A stretch of DNA of 64,000 bases, from positions 4,092,001-4,156,000 of the forward strand of contig NZ_BHZC01000001.1 in assembly GCF_003865135.1 (NCBI RefSeq), written 5' to 3'. The translations under genes were made by a program, and so were the position numbers. The notes beneath the pieces are model-generated. The model saw only the letters and a program-made list of their open reading frames with translations. It did no database searches and had not been told where the DNA came from. The stretch comes from Streptomyces chrestomyceticus JCM 4735. Its GTDB lineage: Bacteria; Actinomycetota; Actinomycetes; Streptomycetales; Streptomycetaceae. Positions within the stretch are counted from its first letter, which is position 1; every line of letters begins with the position of its first letter. Below, piece by piece: positions 26,679 to 35,442 of the stretch.

Positions 26679-28643
26679 TCACTCCGCCTCCGCCAGCGGC
26701 TCCGCGAACTGCGCCGCGTACAGCTTCGCGTAGGCGCCGTCCGCCGCCAGCAGCGCGTCGTGCGTGCCCTGCTCCACGATCGCGCCGGACTCCATGACCA
26801 GGATCAGGTCCGCGTCACGGATGGTGGACAGCCGGTGCGCGATCACGAAGCTGGTGCGGCCGGTGCGCAACTGCGCCATGGCGTGCTGGATGAGCACCTC
26901 GGTACGGGTGTCGACCGAGCTGGTGGCCTCGTCCAGGACCAGGATCGCCGGCTCGGCGAGGAACGCCCGGGCGATGGTGATGAGCTGCTTCTCGCCCACC
27001 GAGACGTTGGCGCCCTCGTCGTCGATGACGGTGTCGTACCCGTCGGGCAGGGTCCGTACGAAGCGGTCCACGTGGGTGGCCTTCGCCGCCTCGATGATCT
27101 TGTCCATCGAGGTGCCCTCGGGAGCCCCGTACGCGATGTTCTCCGCTATCGTCCCGCCGAAGAGCCAGGTGTCCTGGAGGACCATGCCGATGTGCGAGCG
27201 CAGCCCCTCACGGGTCATCGACTGGATGTCCACGCCGTCCAGGGTGATCCGGCCGCCGCGCACCTCGTAGAACCGCATCAGCAGGTTGACCAGCGTGGTC
27301 TTGCCGGCGCCGGTCGGGCCGACGATCGCCACCGTCTGCCCCGGGTGGACGGCCAGCGACAGGTCGTCGATGAGCGGTTTGTCGTCCTCGTAGCGGAACG
27401 AGACGTCCTCGAAGACGACATGGCCGCTGACGTGCTCGGGGCGCTGCGGCCGGGCGTCGTCCGGCGCCTGCTCCTCGGCGTCCAGCAGTTCGAAGACCCG
27501 CTCCGCCGAGGCGACACCGGACTGCACCATGTTGGCCATCGAGGCGACCTGGGTGAGCGGCTGGCTGAACTGCCGGGAGTACTGGATGAACGCCTGCACG
27601 TCGCCGATGGACAGCGCGCCGGAGGCGACGCGCAGACCGCCGACCACGGCCACCAGGACGTAGTTCAGGTTGCCGATGAACATCATCGCGGGCTGGATGA
27701 TCCCGGAGATGAACTGGGCCTTGAAGCCCGCCTCGTACAGCGCCTCGTTCTGCTTGCCGAACAGCTCGGCGGACTCCTTCTGGCGGCCGAAGACCTTCAC
27801 CAGGGAGTGGCCGGTGTACATCTCCTCGATGTGCGCATTGAGCTTGCCGGTGGTCTTCCACTGCTGCACGAACTGGGGCTGCGCCCGCTTGCCGACCTTG
27901 GTGGCGACGAGGATCGAGACCGGCACCGTGACCAGCGCGACCAGGGCCAGCAGCGGCGAGATCCAGAACATCATCGCCAGCACGCCGACGATGGTCAGCA
28001 GCGAGGCGACGATCTGGCTCAGGGTCTGCTGGAGGGTCTGCGCGATGTTGTCGATGTCGTTGGTGGCGCGGGAGAGGACCTCGCCGCGCGGCTGCTTGTC
28101 GAAGTAGCGCAGCGGCAGCCGCGCCAGCTTCTCCTCGACCTCCTCGCGCATCCGGAAGACGGTCCGCTGCACGACGCGGGTGGCGATCCGGGCCTGTACG
28201 AAGCCGAAGAACGCGGCACCGAGGTAGATCAGGAAGACCCACAGCAGGACCACGCCGACGGCGCCGAAGTCGATGCCCAGGCCGGGCACGACCGGCATCG
28301 TGCCGAGCATGTCGGCCAGCCCGTTCTCGCCCTGCGCCCGCAGGTGGGCGACGGCCTCGCCCTTGCTGATGCCGCCGGGGAGCTGCCGCCCGACGACGCC
28401 CGCCATGATCAGGTCGGTGGCGTGGCCGAGGACCTTGGGGGCGACCACGTTCAGCGCGACGCTGAGCAGGCCCAGCGCCAGCGCCACCCAGATGACCGCC
28501 CGCTCGGGCTTCATCTGCCGCAGCAGCCGCAGGCTGGAACCCTTGAAGTCCATGACCTTCTCGGTGGGCTGGCCGCCCATCATGCGCGCGGGCCCGGCGG
28601 CCGGCGCGGGGCCGCGCTGCTGCGGCGCCTTCTGGCTGCTCAC
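26679..28643 (-). CDS. ABC exporter subunit 2 (ABC_membrane + ATPase)
   Basis: A 654-residue fused exporter half. An N-terminal Gln-Pro-rich tail precedes the membrane domain, with helices such as AVIWVALALGLLSVALNVVA and VLLWVFLIYLGAAFFGFV, and the coupling-helix region ATNDIDNIAQTLQQTLSQ. The nucleotide domain has Walker A IVGPTGAGKTTL, Q-loop MVLQDTWLF, Walker B AILVLDEATSSVD with the catalytic Glu, and H-loop IAHRLSTI. The signature is degenerate, NVSVGEKQL instead of LSGGQ. GTG 28643 overlaps the stop of subunit 1 as GTGA. The pair forms a heterodimeric drug- or lipid-type exporter; substrate unknown. Confidence 0.93.
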   Translation of the reverse strand: MSSQKAPQQRGPAPAAGPARMMGGQPTEKVMDFKGSSLRLLRQMKPERAVIWVALALGLLSVALNVVAPKVLGHATDLIMAGVVGRQLPGGISKGEAVAHLRAQGENGLADMLGTMPVVPGLGIDFGAVGVVLLWVFLIYLGAAFFGFVQARIATRVVQRTVFRMREEVEEKLARLPLRYFDKQPRGEVLSRATNDIDNIAQTLQQTLSQIVASLLTIVGVLAMMFWISPLLALVALVTVPVSILVATKVGKRAQPQFVQQWKTTGKLNAHIEEMYTGHSLVKVFGRQKESAELFGKQNEALYEAGFKAQFISGIIQPAMMFIGNLNYVLVAVVGGLRVASGALSIGDVQAFIQYSRQFSQPLTQVASMANMVQSGVASAERVFELLDAEEQAPDDARPQRPEHVSGHVVFEDVSFRYEDDKPLIDDLSLAVHPGQTVAIVGPTGAGKTTLVNLLMRFYEVRGGRITLDGVDIQSMTREGLRSHIGMVLQDTWLFGGTIAENIAYGAPEGTSMDKIIEAAKATHVDRFVRTLPDGYDTVIDDEGANVSVGEKQLITIARAFLAEPAILVLDEATSSVDTRTEVLIQHAMAQLRTGRTSFVIAHRLSTIRDADLILVMESGAIVEQGTHDALLAADGAYAKLYAAQFAEPLAEAE

Positions 28644-30373
28644 GCCGCCTCCTGCTCGGTGAGCTGGGACAGGACGATCTCCCGGTAGGTCTCGTTGTCC
28701 GCCATCAGTTCGGCGTGGGTGCCGGTGCCGACGACCCGGCCCTCGTCCAGGACGACGATGCGGTCGGCGCCGCGGATCGTGGAGACGCGCTGGGCGACGA
28801 TGACGACGGTGGCCCGGCCGGTCTCCCGGGCGAGCGCGGCCCGCAGCGCGGCGTCCGTGGCGTAGTCGAGGGCCGAGAAGGAGTCGTCGAAGAGGTAGAT
28901 CTCCGGCTTGCGGACCAGCGCCCGCGCGATGGCCAGACGCTGCCGCTGCCCGCCGGAGACGTTGCCGCCGCCCTGGGCGATCGGCGCGTCCAGGCCGCCC
29001 TCCATGCGTGCGACGAAGTCCCGGGCCTGCGCGATGTCCAGCGCGTGCCACAGCTCCTCGTCGGTCGCGTCCGGATTGCCGTAGCGCAGGTTCGTGGCGA
29101 CGGTCCCGGAGAAGAGGTACGGCTTCTGGGGGACGAGGCCGATGGCGGTGGCCAGCGTCTCGGGGGCAAGGGTGCGCACGTCCACGCCGTCCACCAGGAC
29201 CGTGCCGCCCGTCGCGTCGAACAGCCGCGGCACCAGCCCGAGGAGGGTGGACTTGCCGCTGCCGGTCGAGCCGATGACGGCGGTGGTCTCGCCGGGGCGG
29301 GCGACCAGCGAGACGTCCTTGAGGACCGGCTCCTCGGCACCCGGGAAGCGGAACTCGACGTTCCGCAGTTCCAGTTCGCCGTGCCGGCGCAGCTCGGTGA
29401 CCGGCTGCTCCGGCGGGGTGACGCTGGTGTCGGTGGCCAGCACCTCCTGGATGCGCTCGGCGCAGACCTCGGCGCGCGGCAGCATCATCACCATGAACGT
29501 CGCCATCATGATCGACATGAGGATGTACATCAGATAGCTGAGGAAGGCGGTCAGCGCGCCGATCTGCATCCCGCCGCTGTCGATACGGTGCCCGCCGAAC
29601 CACACGACGGCCACGCTCGACACATTCACCACCAGCATGACCAGCGGGAACATCAGCGACATCAGCCGGCCGGCACGCAACGACACGTCGTACAGGTCGT
29701 GGTTGGCGCCCGCGAACCGCTCGCGCTCGTACCCGTCCCGGACGAAGGCCCGGATGACCCGGATGCCGGTGATCTGCTCGCGCAGCACCCGGTTGACGGT
29801 GTCGATACGCTCCTGCACCCCGCGGAACAGCGGGCGCATCCGCCGGGTGACCAGCGACACCAGGATCGCCAGGACCGGGACGATGACCAGGATCAGGCCG
29901 GACAGCGGCACGTCCTGGTTGAGCGCCATCACCACGCCGCCGACGCACATGATGGGCGCCGCCACCATCATGGTGAACGTCATCAGGACCAGCATCTGGA
30001 CCTGCTGCACGTCGTTGGTGGTACGGGTGATCAGGGACGGCGCGCCGAACCGGCCCACCTCGCGGGAGGAGAAGGACTGCACCCGGTCGAAGACCGCGGC
30101 GCGGATGTCACGGCCCAGTGCCATGGCCGTGCGGGCGCCGAAGTAGACGGCGCAGACCGAACAGGCGATCTGCAGCAGGGTCACGGCGATCATGACGCCG
30201 CCGAGGCTCAGGATGTAGCCCATGTCCCCTTTGACGACACCGTTGTCGATGATGTCGGCGTTCAGGGTGGGCAGGTAGAGGGTGGCCAGCGTCTGGACGA
30301 GCTGGAGCAGCACGATCAGGGATATGGGGCGCATGTGGGGCCGCAGATGCGCCCGCGCCAATCGGACCAACAC
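28640..30373 (-). CDS. ABC exporter subunit 1 (ABC_membrane + ATPase)
   Basis: A 577-residue exporter half with six predicted membrane helices in the first 310 residues (for example ISLIVLLQLVQTLATLYLP and YILSLGGVMIAVTLLQIACS). Nucleotide domain: Walker A VIGSTGSGKSTL, Q-loop LVPQKPYLF, canonical signature NVSGGQRQRLAIARAL and D-loop SALD. Walker B is EIYLFDDSFSALD, with Asp in place of the catalytic Glu, and the H-loop position reads VAQRVSTI, Gln for His. Together with the degenerate signature of subunit 2 this gives one inactive and one active ATP site, the hallmark of heterodimeric exporters such as TM287/288 and BmrCD. Confidence 0.93.
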   Translation of the reverse strand: MLVRLARAHLRPHMRPISLIVLLQLVQTLATLYLPTLNADIIDNGVVKGDMGYILSLGGVMIAVTLLQIACSVCAVYFGARTAMALGRDIRAAVFDRVQSFSSREVGRFGAPSLITRTTNDVQQVQMLVLMTFTMMVAAPIMCVGGVVMALNQDVPLSGLILVIVPVLAILVSLVTRRMRPLFRGVQERIDTVNRVLREQITGIRVIRAFVRDGYERERFAGANHDLYDVSLRAGRLMSLMFPLVMLVVNVSSVAVVWFGGHRIDSGGMQIGALTAFLSYLMYILMSIMMATFMVMMLPRAEVCAERIQEVLATDTSVTPPEQPVTELRRHGELELRNVEFRFPGAEEPVLKDVSLVARPGETTAVIGSTGSGKSTLLGLVPRLFDATGGTVLVDGVDVRTLAPETLATAIGLVPQKPYLFSGTVATNLRYGNPDATDEELWHALDIAQARDFVARMEGGLDAPIAQGGGNVSGGQRQRLAIARALVRKPEIYLFDDSFSALDYATDAALRAALARETGRATVVIVAQRVSTIRGADRIVVLDEGRVVGTGTHAELMADNETYREIVLSQLTEQEAA

Positions 30374-30559
30374 TGTTCGAGCCTATGCGAGCCCTTGTCC
30401 GCGGCAATCGAATTTCCCCGTACCACTTGAACGGAGCAGGAGGTTTTGCCAGAACTTGTCCGGACAGTCGCCGAAGTTGCCCGGAACGGCACCCGCCGCG
30501 ACGTACGCCATCATGGAGGCCCCTGACGACGCACGACGAACGACGATGAAGAGGCCGCC

Positions 30560-30823
30560 GTGACAACAACTGGCACCGTGCGCTACTGGGCCGCGGCGAA
30601 GGCCGCCGCCGGCACCGCCGAGGAGCCGTACGCGGCGGCGACACTCGCCGAGGCACTGGCCGCGGCACGCGAGCGGCACGCCGCGAACCCCGAGTTCGCC
30701 CGCGTCCTGCTGCGCTGCTCGTTCCTGGTGGACGGCGACCCGGTCGGCGGCCGCGACCACGCGGCCGTCCGGCTGGCCGAGGGCGGCACCGTCGAGGTCC
30801 TGCCGCCGTTCGCGGGAGGATGA
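30560..30823 (+). CDS. MoaD/ThiS-family sulfur carrier protein
   Basis: An 87-residue beta-grasp protein ending in the Gly-Gly tail needed for adenylation and thiocarboxylate formation (VEVLPPFAGG). Start TTTGTVRYWAAAKAAAG matches MoaD-like N-termini. Such proteins carry sulfur for molybdopterin, thiamine or cysteine synthesis. It begins at GTG 30560, and its stop overlaps the next gene's possible ATG (30820). Other sulfur genes lie 3 kb downstream (sulfurtransferase, SseC), but no partner E1 or MoaE is in the window, so the acceptor pathway is not decided. Confidence 0.87.
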   Translation: MTTTGTVRYWAAAKAAAGTAEEPYAAATLAEALAAARERHAANPEFARVLLRCSFLVDGDPVGGRDHAAVRLAEGGTVEVLPPFAGG

Positions 30824-30831
30824 GCGAGACC

Positions 30832-32510
30832 ATGAGCGAGAACCAGCCGCAGCATCCGTACGGGTCCTACGACCCGTACCAGCCCCAGGACCAGCGGCAG
30901 CAGCCGCAGCAGCCCGCGCACCCGCAGCAGCCCGCGGCCGATCCGCAGGCGCCGTACGACGGGCAGGGGTCCTACGGGGGCCCGGCGACGCGTACGGGAC
31001 ACCGGCCCCGCAGCCGTACGGCGGTCACGGCGGCACGTACGGCCAGGCGCAGGCGCCGCAGCAGGGCTACGGGCAGCAGCAGCCGTACGAGCACCAGGCA
31101 TACGGAACCCCGCCGTACAGCCGGCAGCAGCCCCCGCAGCAACATCCCCAGCAGACCTACGACGCGTACGGGCGGCCGCAGCAGACGGCCTGGCCCGCGG
31201 CGGCCGGACAGCAGCAGCAGACCGGTCAGTACGGTCAGCAGAGCCAAACCGGGCAGTCCGGCCAGTACGGGCAGAGCCAGGGGGGGCAGTCCGGGCAGTA
31301 CGGGCAGAGCCAGGCCGGTCAGTCAGGTCAGTACGGACAGCAGGGTCAGTCCGGTCAGTCCGGTCAGTCCGGCCAGTACGCCAGCGGGCCGGACGGCCGT
31401 CCCGCCGCCTACGGACAGCAGGCGTCCGGGGGCGGCTCGTACGGATCCTCCTCGTACGGTTCCGACGCCTACGCCACCGGCGGGGACGACGACGGCCCGC
31501 AGACCCAGATCTGGACGGCGCCGACCTGGGACACCGGCGTCCAGTTGCCCGTCGTGGGCGGCCCGGACCCGGCGGCCCCCGGCCCGTCCGCGCCGGACCG
31601 GTCCGCCGAGGAGACCGCGTACCTGCCGAAGCAGAGCCCGGAACCGGCCGCCGCCGCCCACACCCCGCAGCCGCAGCCCCGGGCGCAGCACCGGCACCGG
31701 GCCGCGCCGGAGCCCGAGCGGCCCGCCGACGGGCCCGCGCCGGACCTGTCGCGGCTCGCGCCCAACCAGCGCGCCCGCGCCGAGGGCCGCTCGCCGATCA
31801 TTCCGCCCGGCCTGCAGCCCGCCGCCCTCACCGCCGTACTGGCCCTGCTCCTCGCCCTCGCCGCGCCGCTGCCCCGGGTGGCCCTGGCGGTACCGGTGGT
31901 GCTCCTCCAGGCCGTCACCGCGGCGGGCTGGTTCCGCCTCAACGGCATGTGGCCCGCCCGGCAGGGCATCGCCCTCGCCTTCCTGGCGGGTGTGACCACC
32001 GACATCGCGCTGCTGGCCACCGAACGCGACCAGGCGCCCGTGGTCGCCATCGGCACCCTCGGCGTCTGGTGCCTGTTCATCCTGATCCTCCAATTGCGCA
32101 ACCGCAGCAGCGCGGACGAGCGGATGTACGCGCTGACCGCCGGCCTCACCTCCACCGCCCTGGTGGTCCTGGCCGCCGGGCAACTGGCCGCCACGTCGCA
32201 CGCCGTGACGGTGGGCTGCGTCGCGGTCGCGGTGACCGCCCTCGCCCGCGCGCTGCCGCTGCCGTCGGCCGCCTCCCTGGTCGTCGCCCTGCTCGGCGGC
32301 GCCGGCGCGGGCATCGCGGCCGGCCAGCTCACCGGCCTGGGCGCGTCCGGCGCCCTGCTGGGCCTGGTCGCCGGCGGCTGTGCCCTGATCGGCCTCCGGG
32401 TGGCCAGCTACGACTACCCGTCCCGCTTCGTGCACATGACGGCGGGCGTCGCCCTGCCGCTGACGCTGGCGGCCCCGGCGATCTACGTACTGGGGCGGGC
32501 GCTGGCCTGA
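30832..32510 (+). pseudogene. Gln/Gly/Tyr-rich membrane protein, interrupted by a -1 frameshift
   Basis: The N-terminus (SENQPQHPYGSYDPYQPQDQ) is read to about 30975; from there the next frame carries on with the same style of repeats (YGQ, GQSGQYG) and reaches the C-terminal domain and stop at 32510. The G run 30976-30980 needs one more base to join them. The C-terminal 230 or so residues hold about six membrane helices, such as AALTAVLALLLALAAPLPRV, GIALAFLAGVTTDIALLA and LGVWCLFILILQLRN. ATG 30832 is preferred, 11 bases after GGGAGG; ATG 30820 overlaps the moaD stop. Function unknown. Integrity depends on checking one base. Confidence 0.72.
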
Positions 32511-32545
32511 GAGACGGCTGTCGTGGGCGGGTCCGGTGATGATCA

Positions 32546-32658
32546 CGGGCCCGCCTTTGGCGTTCAGGGGGCTGACGGGCCGCCCTTGGCGTTCACTGAT
32601 GGGCCGCTCTTGGCGTTACGGGGCTGACGGCTCGCCCTTGGCGGTCACGGGGCTGACG
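32546..32658 (+). repeat. Imperfect tandem repeat, about four copies of a 23-30 base unit
   Basis: Four degenerate copies of a unit with core CTTGGCGTTCACGGGGCTGAC occur one after another. The first is near 32546-32577, the others begin near 32578, 32601 and 32631. The stretch is non-coding and lies between the membrane protein and the DUF2993 gene. Confidence 0.6.
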
Positions 32659-32740
32659 TCGGCTGCGCGCTATACGGGGCGCTCGCCCACATCCCCCCAG
32701 CGGGGGCTTACCCAGGCTCAGCCACGGCGAAGCCCGCACG

Positions 32741-32810
32741 GCGAGACACCACAGAGCACAGCGAGACATCGCGGAGCGCAGCGGGACGCAGCGAGACACA
32801 GCAGGACACC
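32741..32810 (+). repeat. Decamer tandem repeat, seven imperfect copies
   Basis: Seven consecutive 10-base units of the type GCGAGACACA / GCGGGACGCA, purine-rich with a fixed GAC or GAG core. Non-coding. With the repeat at 32546-32658 it fills a 422-base gap (32511-32932) that otherwise shows only the upstream signals of the next gene. Confidence 0.6.
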
Positions 32811-32932
32811 CCGCCCCCCGACCGTAAAAGACACCACCCCCCATGGTCCGGTTAGGCTCGCACGCATCCGACCGGGGGCCTGACCCGGAAAAACCGGGCC
32901 GATTTCGGCCCCACGCCTGGGGTAGTGGTTCG

Positions 32933-33643
32933 ATGCGCGCACTGCGAGTGCTGTTGGTGATCGTCGTGATACTCGGCGGCCTGTTCGTGGCCGCCGACCG
33001 GATCGCGGTGAACTTCGCCGAGGACAAGGCCGCTGACAAGATCCGCAGCAGCCAGGGCCTGGACCGTACGCCGGAGGTGTCCATCACCGGCTTCCCGTTC
33101 CTGACCCAGGTCGCGGGGCGCAGTCTGGACCAGGTGGATGCCAAGATTGACGGGCTGAACGCCACCGCCGAGGGCCACACGCTGCGTATCCAGGAGCTGT
33201 CGGCGCAGTTCCACGACGTGAAGCTGACCAGCGACTACACCTCGATCGAGCGCGCCGCGAGCGCCACCGGCGAGGCCCGGATCTCGTACGCGGACCTGAC
33301 CACCGCCTCGGGCAAGAACGTCAAGGTGAGCTACGGCGGCGAGAAGAACGGCAAGAGCCAGGTGAAGATCTCGCCGAACCTGCCGAACCTGCCGATGCTG
33401 AACTCTCTGGAGGTCACCGGGTCGGTGAGCATAGTGAACGGCGACACCGTCCGGCTGCGCGCCGACACCCTTCCGGCTCTCTGCTCCCAGCTCTCCGCCT
33501 GCCGCAATCAGGTCCGCGCGCAGACCGACCACGAGTGGAAGCTGAACCGGCTGCCCGGCGGCCTGAAGCTGGACAAGGTGGTCTCGACGCGGGAGGGCAT
33601 CTCGATCTCGGCCAGCGGCAAGGACGTCAAGCTGCCCGGCTGA
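32933..33643 (+). CDS. DUF2993 (LmeA-like) protein, second copy
   Basis: A 236-residue protein with a short N-terminal membrane helix or signal anchor, MRALRVLLVIVVILGGLFVA, and the DUF2993 signature EVSITGFPFLTQVAGRSLDQVDAKI (about residues 45-69). Two Cys (CSQLSACRN) near residue 188 may form a disulfide outside the cell. It resembles the protein at 18.2-19.5 kb but lacks the long acidic N-terminus. ATG 32933 is chosen because the hydrophobic segment begins there. The terminator 33663-33688 follows. Function is presumably in the cell envelope. Confidence 0.83.
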   Translation: MRALRVLLVIVVILGGLFVAADRIAVNFAEDKAADKIRSSQGLDRTPEVSITGFPFLTQVAGRSLDQVDAKIDGLNATAEGHTLRIQELSAQFHDVKLTSDYTSIERAASATGEARISYADLTTASGKNVKVSYGGEKNGKSQVKISPNLPNLPMLNSLEVTGSVSIVNGDTVRLRADTLPALCSQLSACRNQVRAQTDHEWKLNRLPGGLKLDKVVSTREGISISASGKDVKLPG

Positions 33644-33662
33644 TCCGTCCGGGACACCTCCC

Positions 33663-33688
33663 GGCCGGGGCTTCCCCCACCCCCGGCC
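33663..33688 (+). terminator. Terminator after the second DUF2993 gene
   Basis: Perfect arms GGCCGGGG 33663-33670 and CCCCGGCC 33681-33688 with a C-rich 10-base loop, 20 bases after the stop. Confidence 0.6.
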
Positions 33689-33748
33689 GCCGGAAACGGA
33701 ACGTACCGCTACGAACCACCCGGCCGTCCGCACACTGAGACATCCCGT

Positions 33749-33803
33749 CCCGCACGCCAGACTCCGACCGGCGTGCGGGCCACGGCGGTACGGCCCGCAC
33801 GCC
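33749..33803. repeat. Three-arm inverted repeat with alternative pairings
   Basis: Segment 1 CCCGCACGCC (33749-33758) and segment 3 GGCCCGCACGC (33792-33802) can each pair perfectly with segment 2 GGCGTGCGGGCC (33770-33781). It lies between the DUF2993 terminator and the promoter of the leader peptide, so it may be a second terminator or an operator. Confidence 0.5.
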
Positions 33804-33863
33804 CCACGCACCACCCCTCCGTACCGCCATTCGGACCGACACGTCTCAGCATCCGACACACCG

Positions 33864-33893
33864 GTGACACGTCCCGCCGCGCCTCCCTACGAT
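33864..33893 (+). promoter_or_regulatory. Promoter of the sulfur-locus leader peptide
   Basis: -35 GTGACA 33864-33869, 18-base spacer, -10 TACGAT 33888-33893. The ATG of the leader peptide begins at 33901, where transcription should start, so the transcript is probably leaderless. Confidence 0.6.
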
Positions 33894-33900
33894 CGGTCGC

Positions 33901-34008
33901 ATGCAGAGCTCTCTGAGCGGTTCCCGTTCGCGGGGACAGGCGAACCTCACGAAGCGGCGGGCAGTCGACCTGTGCCGCGTCGCCGCCATGCTCTGTCGCC
34001 CTGCCTGA
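33901..34008 (+). CDS. Leader peptide of the sulfurtransferase operon (Cys-sensing type)
   Basis: A 35-residue peptide. Its second half, TKRRAVDLCRVAAMLCRPA, matches the actinobacterial leader-peptide family with the pattern R-R-x-V-D-L-C-R and a second Cys close to the end (Cys25, Cys32). Such peptides precede sulfur assimilation genes, and in mycobacteria Cys-containing leaderless uORFs act as cysteine-responsive attenuators. No ribosome-binding site precedes the ATG, which fits the leaderless promoter at 33864-33893. A 7-base-pair stem (34009-34015 with 34031-34037) starts right at the stop codon, a place where ribosome position could alter folding. The sulfurtransferase gene follows 134 bases later. 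Confidence 0.75.
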   Translation: MQSSLSGSRSRGQANLTKRRAVDLCRVAAMLCRPA

Positions 34009-34142
34009 CGGGCGGCCTCTTCCCCCGTCTCCGCCCGGCCCGCTGAGGCCACACCTGCCACTTCCCCACGCAGCGCCGCGTCTTCCGCCCGCAGCGCGCA
34101 CCGGCGTACGCGTGCCCCGTAACTGCCCCGGAGGAGAACAAC

Positions 34143-34988
34143 ATGAGCCGTAGCGACGTCCTGGTGGACGCCGACTGGGTCGAGGCCCACATCGACGACC
34201 CGAAGGTGGTCATCGTCGAGGTCGACGAGGACACCTCGGCCTACGACAAGAACCACATCAAGAACGCCGTCCGCATCGACTGGCAGAAGGACCTCCAGGA
34301 CCCGGTGCGCCGCGACTTCGTCGACCAGGCGGGCTTCGAGAAGCTGCTCTCCGGGAAGGGCATCGCCAACGACGACACCGTCGTGCTCTACGGCGGCAAC
34401 AACAACTGGTTCGCCGCGTACGCGTACTGGTACTTCAAGCTCTACGGCCACGACAGCGTCAAGCTGCTCGACGGCGGCCGCAAGAAGTGGGAGCTGGACT
34501 CCCGCGACCTGGTCGACGGCTCGCAGGTGCCGAACCGTCCGCGGACCGACTACAAGGCGAAGGCCCAGGACACCTCGATCCGCGCCTTCCGAGACGACGT
34601 CGTCGCCGCGATCGACAACCTGAACCTGGTCGACGTGCGCTCCCCCGACGAGTTCAGCGGCAAGCTGCTCGCCCCGGCGCACCTGCCGCAGGAGCAGTCG
34701 CAGCGCCCCGGCCACGTGCCGAGCGCCCGCAACATCCCGTGGTCGAAGAACGCCAACGACGACGGCACCTTCAAGTCGGACGACGAGCTCAAGGCCCTCT
34801 ACGAGGCCGAGAACGTGGACCTGGCGAAGGACACCATCGCCTACTGCCGCATCGGCGAGCGCTCGGCGCTCACCTGGTTCGTGCTGCACGAGCTGCTCGG
34901 CCAGTCCAACGTCAAGAACTACGACGGTTCGTGGACCGAGTACGGCTCGCTGGTCGGCGTGCCGATCGAGCTCGGCGCCGCCAAGTAG
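34143..34988 (+). CDS. cysA: Thiosulfate sulfurtransferase (rhodanese), CysA/SseA type
   Basis: A 281-residue protein with two rhodanese domains. The N-terminal inactive one (VLVDADWVEAHIDDPKVVIVEVD, WYFKLYGHDSVKLLDGGRKKWE) is followed by a catalytic one with LVDVRSPDEFSGK and the active-site loop YCRIGERSALTWF (Cys near residue 237). It moves sulfane sulfur from thiosulfate to cyanide or another thiol. GGAGGAG sits before the ATG. It is followed after 46 bases by sseC, the same pair as cysA2-sseC in M. tuberculosis, and preceded by a Cys-containing leader peptide, which points to control by cysteine supply. Confidence 0.93.
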   Translation: MSRSDVLVDADWVEAHIDDPKVVIVEVDEDTSAYDKNHIKNAVRIDWQKDLQDPVRRDFVDQAGFEKLLSGKGIANDDTVVLYGGNNNWFAAYAYWYFKLYGHDSVKLLDGGRKKWELDSRDLVDGSQVPNRPRTDYKAKAQDTSIRAFRDDVVAAIDNLNLVDVRSPDEFSGKLLAPAHLPQEQSQRPGHVPSARNIPWSKNANDDGTFKSDDELKALYEAENVDLAKDTIAYCRIGERSALTWFVLHELLGQSNVKNYDGSWTEYGSLVGVPIELGAAK

Positions 34989-35034
34989 GCGCACCCCGCC
35001 CCCGTACCCCTCAACTCACCAAGGACGTACCCAT

Positions 35035-35322
35035 ATGTGTGGAGCAAAGGCCGGCGGCCCGGACGCTTCGACGATCAAGCCGGGCGAGACCACCATTCAG
35101 GGCAGCGTGACGCGCGACGGCCAGCCCGTCACCGGTTACGTGCGCCTGCTGGACAGCACCGGCGAGTTCACCGCCGAGGTCCCCACCTCGGCGACCGGAC
35201 AGTTCCGCTTCTACGCGGCCGAGGGCACCTGGACGCTGCGCGCCTTGGTCCCGGGCGCGACCGCGGACCGTACCGTCGTCGCGCAGCACGGTGGTCTCGC
35301 GGAGGTCGCCATCGCCGTCTGA
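35035..35322 (+). CDS. sseC: SseC-like DUF1416 protein
   Basis: A 95-residue beta-rich protein that starts MCGAKAGGPDASTIKPGETTI and continues with DGQPVTGYVRLLDSTGEFTAEVPTS and FRFYAAEGTWTLRALVPGA, the full DUF1416 pattern (carboxypeptidase-regulatory-like fold). In mycobacteria the gene is sseC, next to the thiosulfate sulfurtransferase, and is thought to help sulfur metabolism; its biochemical role is not known. Cys2 is conserved. It lies in the same operon as the sulfurtransferase and ends at the strong hairpin 35356-35401. Confidence 0.92.
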   Translation: MCGAKAGGPDASTIKPGETTIQGSVTRDGQPVTGYVRLLDSTGEFTAEVPTSATGQFRFYAAEGTWTLRALVPGATADRTVVAQHGGLAEVAIAV

Positions 35323-35355
35323 CGGCGGTACGCATACGTACCCACGTACGGCCGA

Positions 35356-35401
35356 CGGGCCGCACCCCGGGGGTTGGACGCCTTGGCCGGGGTGCGGCCC
35401 G
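35356..35401 (+). terminator. Terminator of the sulfurtransferase-sseC operon
   Basis: Perfect 15-base arms at 35356-35370 and 35387-35401 with a 16-base loop. Confidence 0.75.
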
Positions 35402-35442
35402 CCGCGCTTCCCAGCCACCCCGGCCGGATCTACGGTGGAACC

